DNA from: an uncultured Rhodanobacteraceae bacterium | GTDB lineage: Bacteria; Pseudomonadota; Gammaproteobacteria; Xanthomonadales; Rhodanobacteraceae | Assembly: GCA_913053815.1 (NCBI GenBank) | Contig: CAJXGK010000087.1 | Location: forward strand, 1-7,269 | Direction of reading: 5' to 3' | DNA: 7,269 bases | Shown here: positions 1 to 5,481 of the stretch, in pieces | How positions within the stretch are numbered: position 1 is the stretch's first letter | How the letters are laid out: each line of letters starts with the position of its first letter | Translations under genes and position numbers: made by a program | Notes under the pieces: generated by a model | The model's input: the letters and a program-made list of their open reading frames with translations, nothing else | Database searches by the model: none | Told to the model about the DNA's origin: nothing

Positions 1-17
1 CTATCACTACCGTACTA

Positions 18-46
18 TGGATCCCGGGTCTACGCCCGGGATGACG
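18..46 (+). repeat. REP-like palindrome, copy 1
   Basis: A TGGAT…ATGACG unit with a perfect 8-bp stem, ATCCCGGG (21-28) against CCCGGGAT (35-42), and a 6-base loop. The outer TGGAT/ATGACG bases match copies 2 and 3 nearby. Units of this type (CTGGATTCCCGC…GCGGGAATGACG) are dispersed intergenic repeats in Xanthomonadales and some other gammaproteobacteria; that family link is from memory, while the palindrome is seen directly. Confidence 0.75.
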
Positions 47-75
47 AGATATTTTGCGGTACCCACACACCTCTT

Positions 76-103
76 CGTCATTCCCGCACAGGCGAAAATC
101 CAG
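76..103 (-). repeat. REP-like palindrome, copy 2 (inverted, decayed stem)
   Basis: A CGTCAT…ATCCAG unit, the opposite orientation to copies 1 and 3. The arms ATTCCCGC (80-87) and GCGAAAAT (92-99) pair at 6 of 8 positions around an ACAG loop, so the stem has decayed by two changes. Alternating orientation within a cluster is typical of REP/BIME-like arrays. Confidence 0.7.
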
Positions 104-187
104 TGAGAAAACCATGGCCACGCAGTGGGCAGGCGATCCTTTTTGATGATCTTGCTGACGGCCCAGTCTCGCCATAACGATCTCACC

Positions 188-217
188 CTGGATCCCAGGC
201 CGATGCCTGGGATGACG
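188..217 (+). repeat. REP-like palindrome, copy 3
   Basis: A CTGGAT…ATGACG unit with a perfect 9-bp stem, ATCCCAGGC (192-200) against GCCTGGGAT (205-213), and a 4-base loop. The stem sequence differs from copy 1 but pairing is kept, so the changes compensate; this suggests the fold rather than the sequence is maintained. Ten bases downstream, 227-235 reads CTGGATGAC, the outer ends of the same unit joined without the stem, possibly a collapsed copy. Confidence 0.75.
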
Positions 218-241
218 GAATTCTTACTGGATGACACCGCT

Positions 242-270
242 CTGCAGCAAATCCTGGGGATGTGCTGCAG
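242..270. repeat. Isolated strong hairpin
   Basis: CTGCAGCA (242-249) pairs perfectly with TGCTGCAG (263-270). Inside it ATCC (251-254) pairs with GGAT (258-261), leaving a 3-base loop and one A·G mismatch. It lies about 180 bases beyond the stop of the minus-strand lipoprotein gene and has no T-run on either side, so it is not a clear intrinsic terminator. It does not share the CTGGAT/ATGACG ends of the neighbouring repeats. Confidence 0.5.
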
Positions 271-446
271 TACGAACCGCATCAATCAAGATCATTGCTT
301 CATCAGGCATTCCGCCGAACGGTGTCGGGATTTTGCTGGTGGACTCTGCGGTGCCACTCATCCGCGGACACCCTGCGTCCAGAGTGACAAGTACACCACG
401 CAGTGGGCATACATTTCGATTCACGACCCCAAGAAGGCCATTTCGA

Positions 447-1277
447 TTATTTCTTCTTAGCCAGAAGCCGCATTTTCATACCCTGCACATACAGCGTCTT
501 TGCAGCCGCTGCCGACAACACCTCAGTGTTGCCATGGCTGACATCCTTGGCAAGCACCAGCTTGCCTGCGTGGTTCCATCCAGCGCGTTCAATATGACTT
601 GCTTTGGCTCCACGCTTGGGGCGCATGGTTTTCACGACCACCCAAGGTTTGTTGTTCTGATAAGCGATTTCGGTACTGGTAAAACCTTTAGTGCCGGCAT
701 CTTCTAGTTTACGGATAAAGCGCAAAGCGCCGGTACTGTCACGAAATACCTGCCAACCACTGGCTACCCCTACTGTTGCCTTGCTGCCCTGGGTATATTT
801 CATCGCCCCCAGGTGGGCCTTCAGATTCTGGTATCCGGAAAAGGCTTGCTCCCCAGGAGTGGGTAAGGCACGTAGACGGATCGTGACCTGGGTGGGACTG
901 CCCTTGGTCAGTACGGGATACTGGATCGGGGTAATAAAAGTGCGATCGCCATCGACCATGTGGGCCTGCACGACATATAAATCGCCCGGATTGATCTGTG
1001 CCGACCGGTATGCGAGTGAGAAACTTCGTGGGAGTTTGCCTACGGGTTGGAAGGTCTTGCTGGCGAGGGCTGTCTGGGGTTGCACCGACACATCTACCAG
1101 TTGCAGCTGCAGGGTAGCCTGCTTGGACAGAGTGCGCGGCTGGATCAATGAGACCGTACCGGAGATAGCCGCAGCCTGCACCGGATGGGCGGTACTCGTG
1201 TTGGTGGAAACACCACTACTGCAACCGGCAGCAAGCAAGGTGGCTGTCAACACCAGCGGCAAGGCTAGACGACGCAT
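447..1277 (-). CDS. YbaY-like (YscW-domain) outer-membrane lipoprotein with an extra C-terminal domain
   Basis: This is a 276-residue lipoprotein. A basic start (MRR), hydrophobic segment and lipobox LAAGC put the acylated cysteine at residue 19. The next residue is Ser, not Asp, so sorting to the outer membrane is expected. Residues about 37-137 fit the YbaY/YscW β-sandwich family (ISGTVSL…, then LQLQLVDVS, LPRSFSLAY and FITPIQYPV), secreted proteins seen as YbaY in enterobacteria and as pilotins in type III secretion. No secretion genes are nearby, so a pilotin role is not suggested. Residues about 140-276 form a second domain I do not recognise, with a Lys-rich tail ending KKK; YbaY itself stops near the end of the first domain. 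The start is supported by GAGG six bases upstream of the ATG. The gene lies 120 bases downstream of folE on the same strand. Family assignment is fairly secure; the molecular function is unknown. Confidence 0.8.
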   Translation of the reverse strand: MRRLALPLVLTATLLAAGCSSGVSTNTSTAHPVQAAAISGTVSLIQPRTLSKQATLQLQLVDVSVQPQTALASKTFQPVGKLPRSFSLAYRSAQINPGDLYVVQAHMVDGDRTFITPIQYPVLTKGSPTQVTIRLRALPTPGEQAFSGYQNLKAHLGAMKYTQGSKATVGVASGWQVFRDSTGALRFIRKLEDAGTKGFTSTEIAYQNNKPWVVVKTMRPKRGAKASHIERAGWNHAGKLVLAKDVSHGNTEVLSAAAAKTLYVQGMKMRLLAKKK

Positions 1278-1379
1278 AAAAGACCTCGTGTGTTACAAAC
1301 AAGAGTACGTGGCTGTAAGCAAGTCAGCCTGAAGCCGTTTAGCATACCTCATTCACGTTTAGCCAAAGTAAATTCGAGA

Positions 1380-1391
1380 GTCCGAACGGAC
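1380..1391 (-). terminator. Possible weak terminator after folE
   Basis: GTCCGAACGGAC is a perfect inverted repeat beginning seven bases past the folE stop codon on the minus strand. The stem is short (4-5 bp), and downstream on that strand the sequence is only moderately T-rich (GAATTTACTTT). It may reduce read-through into the lipoprotein gene, but it is weak by intrinsic-terminator standards. Confidence 0.2.
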
Positions 1392-1397
1392 CACGAA

Positions 1398-2009
1398 TCA
1401 AACAGAAGAGTACCCGGCTGCCGTGCCGATAAATCGTAGCAACTCCATGCGAGTTTTTGCATCCTCACGAAATGCTCCCAGCATCTTACTGGTAATCATG
1501 GACATGCCGCGCTTATGTATCCCCCGGGTCGTCATGCATTCATGCTGGGCTTCAACTATCACCGCTACACCTCGTGGCCGCAGAATTTCCTCAATACATT
1601 GTGCGATCTGGGCGGTCAATTTTTCCTGTACCTGCAGCCGCCGGGCATAGACTTCAACTACCCTTGCCAGCTTAGAAATACCCACCACCCGTCCATTCGG
1701 CAGATAGCCAATATGGACCCGCCCGATGATCGGTGCCAGGTGATGTTCACAATGGCTTTCGAAAGCAATGTCCCGAAGCACGATCACCTCATCGTATCCG
1801 GCCACTTCCTCGAAGGTACGCTGCAGATACTCATGGGGGTTCTCACGATAGCCACTGAACCATTCGTCATAGGCGTTGACAACCCGTTTCGGGGTATCGA
1901 GCAGTCCCTCGCGTTGGGGGTCTTCCCCGGCCCAACTCAGCAGGGTACGAACCGCCTCTTCGGCTTGCTCACGGGTAACCGTGTTCGAGGAGGGAGGGAC
2001 TACGTTCAT
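1398..2009 (-). CDS. folE: GTP cyclohydrolase I (zinc-dependent, type IA)
   Basis: This cytosolic enzyme converts GTP to 7,8-dihydroneopterin triphosphate plus formate, the first step of tetrahydrofolate synthesis (and of queuosine-type deazapurines where present). The 203 residues fit the normal bacterial length. The zinc ligands are present: Cys87 and His90 in SHCEHHLAP, and Cys158 in QHECMTTRG. The catalytic histidines His89 and His156 are also there. The substrate-binding segments [20 protein letters not shown] (110-129) and [13 protein letters not shown] (162-174) are intact, as is the N-terminal [16 protein letters not shown] block. The start is supported by GGAG six bases upstream of the ATG. 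A TATAAG hexamer at 2054-2059 on the minus strand could be a -10 element, but I see no good -35. The family usually forms a homodecamer. The lipoprotein gene follows 120 bases downstream and shows no functional link. Confidence 0.97.
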   Translation of the reverse strand: MNVVPPSSNTVTREQAEEAVRTLLSWAGEDPQREGLLDTPKRVVNAYDEWFSGYRENPHEYLQRTFEEVAGYDEVIVLRDIAFESHCEHHLAPIIGRVHIGYLPNGRVVGISKLARVVEVYARRLQVQEKLTAQIAQCIEEILRPRGVAVIVEAQHECMTTRGIHKRGMSMITSKMLGAFREDAKTRMELLRFIGTAAGYSSV

Positions 2010-2454
2010 GTTTTGCTCCAGAAAACGACTGCAGGGAGAAGTGTACCCGAGTGCTTATAGGGGCGGACACTCACGACTGGGTCGGCCGCTAAAAATGGGG
2101 ACACTGTTATCAACCTATGGCGCGGTTTGCTGGCGGCGTTGCGTACTTGCTTACTTCTTAGTCTATCTAGGAGCCGGCCGGACTTGGGAAGAATCTACTA
2201 CAGCAGTGAAAAATTGGTCCATTTTTTCGCTCTTTATCGTTGAATAGAACCACTATTCGCCTCAAAAGATCAAAAAACCGGCCTCAATTTTTCACCCGCC
2301 TCGCTACGTCCCCCCTAGCCGACAGGTCCCGGAGATTCACTCCGGGGTACCCGACACGGAAACTGCTCGCTACGGTTTTTCGTAGGTACCCATGGCATGA
2401 TGATCAATTCTGATCGGCTACGACCCCACCGGCTGTCGAGCTAACAAAATCATC
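2010..2454. other. Non-coding interval between folE and the rhomboid gene
   Basis: No gene is supported. From left to right it holds the folE leader (2010 to about 2060), a stretch around 2092-2109 containing ATGGGGACACTGTT that may be a remnant of another dispersed motif (from memory, unverified), and the long palindromic repeat at 2170-2302. Beyond that are a perfect 7-bp hairpin CCCGGAG/CTCCGGG (2328-2346), a 5-bp hairpin CTACG/CGTAG around a GTTTTT loop (2370-2385), and the upstream arm of an inverted repeat whose other arm covers the rhomboid start codon. No clear sigma-70 promoter for the rhomboid gene is visible. Confidence 0.6.
2170..2302 (+). repeat. Long palindromic repeat, copy A (left of rhomboid gene)
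   Basis: This is homologous in inverted orientation to 3198-3340. 2233-2302 aligns without gaps to the reverse complement of 3198-3267 (58 of 70 identical), and 2170-2199 aligns to that of 3311-3340 (25 of 30 identical). The unit is itself an imperfect palindrome. The arms GTGAAAAATTG (2206-2216) and CAATTTTTCAC (2285-2295) are perfect complements; inside them TTTTTTCGCTCTTT faces AAAAGATCAAAAAA, and the centre is GAATAG-AACCA-CTATTC (2242-2258). No ORF runs through it sensibly. It resembles ERIC/MITE-like intergenic elements in architecture but is not a family I can name. Confidence 0.85.
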
Positions 2455-2458
2455 ATGC
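2395..2458 (+). promoter_or_regulatory. Inverted repeat overlapping the rhomboid start codon
   Basis: GCATGATGAT (2395-2404) is perfectly complementary to ATCATCATGC (2449-2458), and the ATG of the rhomboid gene (2455-2457) lies inside the right arm. In an mRNA that starts upstream of 2395 the start codon could be paired; the 44-base spacer is long. There is no strong Shine-Dalgarno sequence in front of this ATG (only GAG about 14 bases away). A regulatory role is inference. Confidence 0.3.
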
Positions 2459-3138
2459 TTATTCACCTTCAGGATCCGCAACGACCCCACCTGCCCTGGG
2501 TGACGCCTACGCTGGTTCTGATCTGTGCTGGCTTGTACCTGCTGCTCAGCCTGATTTCACCCCTTGAGCACCGTGAGTTATTGGTGCACTGGGGGAGCAT
2601 CCCTCATACCCTGTTTCAGGCCTTGGATACAGCCGGTTGGAGCGTATGGCTGCTGACTTTGTCGAGACTCTTCACGGCTTTGTTCCTGCATGCTGATGCG
2701 CTTCATCTTCTAGGTAATCTGCTCTTCCTGCTGATCTTCGGTTTACCCTGCGAACGCCGTCTGGGCAGCTTGAGCTTCCTGTTCCTGTTTCTTTTCGGTG
2801 GGGCGATGGGCAATCTGGCCGGGGCGCTCAGCTTGCCTCAGGTTATGGTCCCGGTCATCGGTTGCAGCGGTGCCGTTTCCGCCGTCATGGGAGCCTATCT
2901 AATACTGTTACCTCGCGCTCCGCTGGGTCTGATTCTGCCGTTGGGTCTGTATTTTGAATTTGTACGCCTTCCCGCCGCACTATTGATCCTGCTCTGGGCC
3001 ATGCTGCAATGGCTGTTCAGCCGGCACGGGGCGGATTTCGGCGCCATCGTATGGTGGACCCATCTTGGCGGCTTCGCTTTTGGTGTGTTCTATGCGCTAT
3101 GCATGCGACTCGCCGGGAGGCAAAGCCACGCTTACTGA
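2455..3138 (+). CDS. Rhomboid family intramembrane serine protease
   Basis: This is a polytopic inner-membrane serine protease that cleaves substrates within or next to transmembrane helices. In the 227 residues the active-site set of the GlpG type is complete. His84 and Asn88 lie in HLLGN (oxyanion side). The nucleophile Ser138 sits in GCSG at the start of a Gly/Ala-rich helix (SGAVSAVMGAY), and the general base His203 sits in THLGGFAFG. About six to seven hydrophobic segments are visible (roughly 16-36, 82-97, 104-125, 131-152, 155-187 and 198-217). There is no extra soluble domain, only a short N-terminal tail and a periplasmic-type loop after helix 1. An in-frame stop at 2401 and no better initiator make ATG 2455 the start, although its ribosome site is poor. 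The gene is bracketed by two inverted long repeats. The substrate is unknown; the DUF1820 gene downstream on the same strand gives no obvious hint. Confidence 0.92.
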   Translation: MLIHLQDPQRPHLPWVTPTLVLICAGLYLLLSLISPLEHRELLVHWGSIPHTLFQALDTAGWSVWLLTLSRLFTALFLHADALHLLGNLLFLLIFGLPCERRLGSLSFLFLFLFGGAMGNLAGALSLPQVMVPVIGCSGAVSAVMGAYLILLPRAPLGLILPLGLYFEFVRLPAALLILLWAMLQWLFSRHGADFGAIVWWTHLGGFAFGVFYALCMRLAGRQSHAY

Positions 3139-3230
3139 TGCCGACCAACTCCGATTATGCGATCCTCTACAGCCTGGTGGATTTGAGGGATTGTAATGAG
3201 GTGAGTGAAAAATCGAGGTCGGTATGGTGA
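3138..3230 (+). CDS. Small ORF overlapping the rhomboid stop codon; possible remnant
   Basis: An ATG at 3138-3140 overlaps the rhomboid TGA by one base (TGATG), the classic arrangement for translational coupling. It opens a 30-residue frame beginning MPTNSDYAILYSLVDLRD. The first 18 or so residues look protein-like, but the rest runs into the long repeat that starts at about 3198 and ends at a stop within it. It may be a real coupled microprotein, the 5' stump of a gene broken by the repeat, or chance. I do not recognise it. Confidence 0.2.
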   Translation: MPTNSDYAILYSLVDLRDCNEVSEKSRSVW

Positions 3231-3340
3231 TCTTGGGGGGCGAATAGCGGTTCTATTTAACGATAAAAACCGGCAACATAGGCCGATTTCTCGCCGCCAC
3301 CATCGATCACAGTAGATTCATCTCAAGTCTGACAGGCTCC
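3198..3340 (-). repeat. Long palindromic repeat, copy B (right of rhomboid gene, inverted)
   Basis: This is the inverted partner of 2170-2302, with about 16 bases at 3295-3310 where copy A has 6. The centre GAATAG-CGGTT-CTATTT (3242-3258) keeps its stem with one G·T pair, and the loop differs from copy A. The outer arms are GTGAAAAATCG (3205-3215) and CGATTTCTCGC (3284-3294). It ends five bases before the DUF1820 start codon and so forms nearly all of that gene's leader. Weak similarity to copy A continues inward for perhaps 30 bases (CCTC..TAC pattern). No target-site duplication is visible outside the two copies. Confidence 0.85.
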
Positions 3341-3345
3341 AAGGT

Positions 3346-3666
3346 ATGACCAAGCAAAAACTTTACAAAATTCAGTTCCTCAGCCAGGGGAAGACCTACG
3401 AAGTGTACGCGCGGGATGTCGATAGCAGCCCGCTGTGGGGGTTTACGGTCATCCGTGATCTGGTCTTCGAATCCGGAGAGGGCATGGTGATTGACCCGGC
3501 CGAGGAGCGCCTGCGGGAAGAATTTCGCGACACCCAAAGCATCCACCTGCCGATGCAGGCCATTTTGCGTATCGAGGAAGTTAAGCGACGGGGTGGAGTA
3601 GCGATTCGTGATGCGACCAGCGGTGAGAAGATTATGCCTTTCCCATTACCCCCACGCAAAATATAA
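3346..3666 (+). CDS. DUF1820 family protein
   Basis: This is a 106-residue soluble protein that I recognise as DUF1820, a small family of unknown function found mainly in gammaproteobacteria. Its typical pattern is here: YKIQFLSQGKTYEVYAR (7-23), SPLWGF (28-33), VFESGEGMVIDPAEERLREEF (40-60), HLPMQAILRIEEV (67-79) and the closing MPFPLPP. Length and ends match the family, so it looks intact. ATG 3346 is the only standard initiator after an in-frame TAG at 3313-3315. The ribosome site is imperfect: AGG nine bases away, or AAGG only one base away. The leader consists of copy B of the long repeat, so any promoter would be inside that repeat or the gene is read from the rhomboid transcript. It converges with the next gene, whose stop is 43 bases away; no strong bidirectional terminator is visible between them. 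The function is unknown. Confidence 0.88.
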   Translation: MTKQKLYKIQFLSQGKTYEVYARDVDSSPLWGFTVIRDLVFESGEGMVIDPAEERLREEFRDTQSIHLPMQAILRIEEVKRRGGVAIRDATSGEKIMPFPLPPRKI

Positions 3667-3709
3667 AATCCAACCGGTTCAGGGAGGCATCCGCGGGGCC
3701 GACCAAAGG

Positions 3710-4528
3710 TCACACTTGGATAGTGGTTTCCTGCTGATTGGATTGCAAATTCTTGCTGGTACCCGCTTGCCCCGAACCAAACACGTCTTTCCAAGCGAAA
3801 TATAAGGTGGGACCGAGCAGGGCATATAACGCGGTGTTATAGATCAACGAGCCGATCCACAGGCCGTGTATGGACATGAGAACCACCATCAGGGGAATCA
3901 TTACCAGCATGCTCATCGCTAAAATCAACAACAGTGTCAGCAGAAATGCACCAGGGTTACGCCATGCTGCCCGGGCGCTGGAACCCATTGCTGTCCAGGC
4001 ACTGCAACTTTCCAGCATGGCCCGGGCAATCCCAAAAAACGTCAGGGCATAGGCCAGCAATGAAAGCACCATAAGCAACGGGATCCAATGCAGCAGCCCG
4101 GGTAACAGGAGCTTCAGCAAGATTTCAGGCTGAATTGCTGCCATATTACTGGGCCAACTTCCGTTGGCTTTCGCCTGCACAACCACGGAACCCAGGATGG
4201 CCAATCCCACTACAATGACGACGATGGCCGGCAGCGACAAGGCGATCAGAGAACCCAGCTTATGGTCACCTTGAAAAGCCCGGAACATATCCCCCAGCTG
4301 AGGCCGATGGCGGGCCGGTCCCTGGCTATCAGCACACTGCCCAGCATGAATCATGCCACCTAGCAATGCCGGCCCGAGCAGCACCACCGTAATGGGGCCG
4401 ATAAGGGGAATCAGGCTGATCAACGCGTATACCAAACCCATGCTTAGAAAGGCACCCGGATAACGCCTGATCATCCGAAACGCTGATCCCAGCCAGGAAA
4501 CAGCCCGGTTGGCTTGAACTTTTTGCAT
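3710..4528 (-). CDS. BPSS1780-type multi-pass membrane protein
   Basis: A 272-residue integral membrane protein resembling the BPSS1780/DUF2189-like families of uncharacterised proteobacterial membrane proteins. Hydrophobic segments lie at roughly 25-58 (probably two helices), 91-117, 145-168, 194-220 and 225-247. The N-terminus has several basic residues (to RR at 21-22), and the C-terminal tail (250-272) is hydrophilic, rich in Gln, Ser and Thr. Two motifs occur twice, in the same order: R-x-P-G-A-F-L at 22-28 and 190-196, and LLGP at 50-53 and 237-240. This suggests an ancient internal duplication around the central helices. The start is supported by GGAGG four bases before the ATG. It lies 153 bases downstream of the amidotransferase gene on the same strand, probably with its own promoter. 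No catalytic or transport motif is visible, so function is unknown. Confidence 0.75.
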   Translation of the reverse strand: MQKVQANRAVSWLGSAFRMIRRYPGAFLSMGLVYALISLIPLIGPITVVLLGPALLGGMIHAGQCADSQGPARHRPQLGDMFRAFQGDHKLGSLIALSLPAIVVIVVGLAILGSVVVQAKANGSWPSNMAAIQPEILLKLLLPGLLHWIPLLMVLSLLAYALTFFGIARAMLESCSAWTAMGSSARAAWRNPGAFLLTLLLILAMSMLVMIPLMVVLMSIHGLWIGSLIYNTALYALLGPTLYFAWKDVFGSGQAGTSKNLQSNQQETTIQV

Positions 4529-4594
4529 GCCGCCTCCGCGATAATTGCAAGCTTGTTGTACCGGAAACCTTCACGAAAACCCGGCCGTACCCCT

Positions 4595-4624
4595 GTTATA
4601 TCCTACCAATACTCAGGCTGTGAC
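4595..4624 (-). promoter_or_regulatory. Possible sigma-70 promoter for the BPSS1780-type gene
   Basis: On the minus strand GTCACA (4619-4624) and TATAAC (4595-4600) are separated by 18 bases and sit about 67-96 bases upstream of the start codon at 4528. The match to TTGACA/TATAAT is partial (4 of 6 and 5 of 6). The position in a 153-base gap between two co-directional genes makes it plausible. A short hairpin CAGGC/GCCTG (4642-4656) lies between the amidotransferase stop and this site and could weakly terminate the upstream transcript. Confidence 0.25.
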
Positions 4625-4681
4625 CGAAAAACGGTGATGAACAGGCTCAAGGCCTGAAAGTAATGAATACATGGCCCGAGT

Positions 4682-5395
4682 TCAGCTCAAACAGTACTTA
4701 GCGAACTTGCGCAACAAACGTCGTGCCCAAGGGGCCGGATGGACCATGGCCAGAGCCGCTTGTGGATCCTGACCCTCGGCCACCATGGCGACACGCTTCA
4801 ATTCAATATAAGCCTTCATCAAGGCCACGCTGAATTCAGGATGAAACTGGGTGGAGAGAGCCTGGTCGGCATAGATCAAAAGCTGATGGGGGTCACGCTC
4901 TGAATGTGCACAAATGGTGGCGGTAGGCGGCGCCTCCAAGACACTCTGCTGATGCGTGAGATGCGCCCGGAACGACATCGGCAGGCCATCCAGAACCGGC
5001 CCGCTGTCATCCTTGTTTTGCCGGGTGATGTAATGGGTCCCAATTTCCTGTCCTCCCTGCAGCGCACCCACTTGACCTCCCAGTGCATGCGCCATCAACT
5101 GGTGCCCGTAACACACGCCAAAAAGCGGCAGTTGGACATCCATGGCGGTACGAATCCAACCGGCAGTATTTTCACTCCAGCGGGGACGGTCGGTCAGCAT
5201 CGCTGCCGACCCGGTAATGAATGCCCCCGCTACCTCTTGGGGGGTAGGTAAGGCCTCTCCAGCAAAGACGCGCACGGTACGTACCTGATCAACGGGCACT
5301 CCAGCACCCAGTCGAAAATGCTGAGGAAAATCATGCAAACGGGCATGAATCTTTGATGGGATCACGCCCGTAGCAATAATTAGTAAAGGTTTCAT
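4682..5395 (-). CDS. Class I (triad) glutamine amidotransferase-like protein
   Basis: This is a stand-alone class I glutamine amidotransferase domain of 237 residues, resembling the YfeJ/GuaA-like group annotated as glutamine amidotransferase. The full triad is present: Cys95 in FGVCYGHQ, and His185 and Glu187 in QFHPEF. The oxyanion region (FITGSAAMLTD, about 59-69) and the HLTHQQSV strand before the triad His are also typical. No synthase domain is fused or adjacent, so it is not GMP, CTP, carbamoyl-phosphate or anthranilate synthase. The ammonia acceptor, or an alternative activity such as γ-glutamyl hydrolysis, is unknown. I start it at ATG 5395 because relatives begin MKP; a TTG at 5404 in the same frame would add three residues. 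Neither start has a strong Shine-Dalgarno site (AGGGA is 11 bases before the TTG). It is divergent from the sulfotransferase gene, with 86 bases between. Confidence 0.88.
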   Translation of the reverse strand: MKPLLIIATGVIPSKIHARLHDFPQHFRLGAGVPVDQVRTVRVFAGEALPTPQEVAGAFITGSAAMLTDRPRWSENTAGWIRTAMDVQLPLFGVCYGHQLMAHALGGQVGALQGGQEIGTHYITRQNKDDSGPVLDGLPMSFRAHLTHQQSVLEAPPTATICAHSERDPHQLLIYADQALSTQFHPEFSVALMKAYIELKRVAMVAEGQDPQAALAMVHPAPWARRLLRKFAKYCLS

Positions 5396-5481
5396 ATTGT
5401 ACAAATGAAGGAGTTTCCCTGATTCTACCCGTTCCAGTTCCCATTGCGGGACGATCTCGATGCCATTAGGAAACCTACTTC

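Larger units (their letters stand above)
1..446. other. Gene-free repeat-rich region
   Basis: No convincing gene lies here. Open frames on both strands are short, overlap each other and translate the palindromes into strings such as VIPGIGLGSR and WIFACAGMT, the usual spurious peptides from this repeat class. Besides the three palindromes and the 242-270 hairpin there is a 14-bp direct repeat (CCACGCAGTGGGCA, 118-131 and 396-409). A stretch near 305-330 looks like a heavily decayed further palindrome copy. Confidence 0.6.

Noticed and set aside
7..285. Minus-strand 92-residue open frame
   Set aside because: Its translation is the palindromic repeats read through (VIPGIGLGSR, WIFACAGMT, VIPGVDPGS), a well-known type of spurious protein.
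305..330. Possible fourth REP-like unit (GGCATTCCGCCGAACGG…)
   Set aside because: Resemblance to the CATTCCCGC…GGGAAT pattern is suggestive, but the stem no longer pairs well and the outer ends are missing.
231..707. Plus-strand 158-residue open frame
   Set aside because: Half of it is antisense to the lipoprotein gene and the rest crosses a hairpin and repeat region; no domain-like sequence.
691..1332. Plus-strand 213-residue open frame
   Set aside because: Antisense shadow of the YbaY-like lipoprotein gene; rich in Cys, Trp and Arg with no recognisable pattern.
1515..2247. Plus-strand frames of 181 and 123 residues across folE and its upstream region
   Set aside because: They lie mostly antisense to folE and run into the repeat; no family resemblance.
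2170..3340. CRISPR or IS element interpretation of the paired repeats
   Set aside because: There are only two copies, inverted and 900 bases apart, with no spacer array and no transposase frame between them.
3667..3709. Bidirectional terminator between the convergent DUF1820 and BPSS1780-type genes
   Set aside because: The only hairpin seen, GACC-AAA-GGTC, has a 4-bp stem and no T-run.
3396..3794. Minus-strand 132-residue frame overlapping DUF1820
   Set aside because: Antisense to a clearly recognisable protein and low in protein-like character.
4682..5395. GMP synthase or anthranilate synthase component II
   Set aside because: Only the amidotransferase domain is present, no synthase partner is adjacent, and the sequence fits the stand-alone YfeJ/GuaA-like group better.
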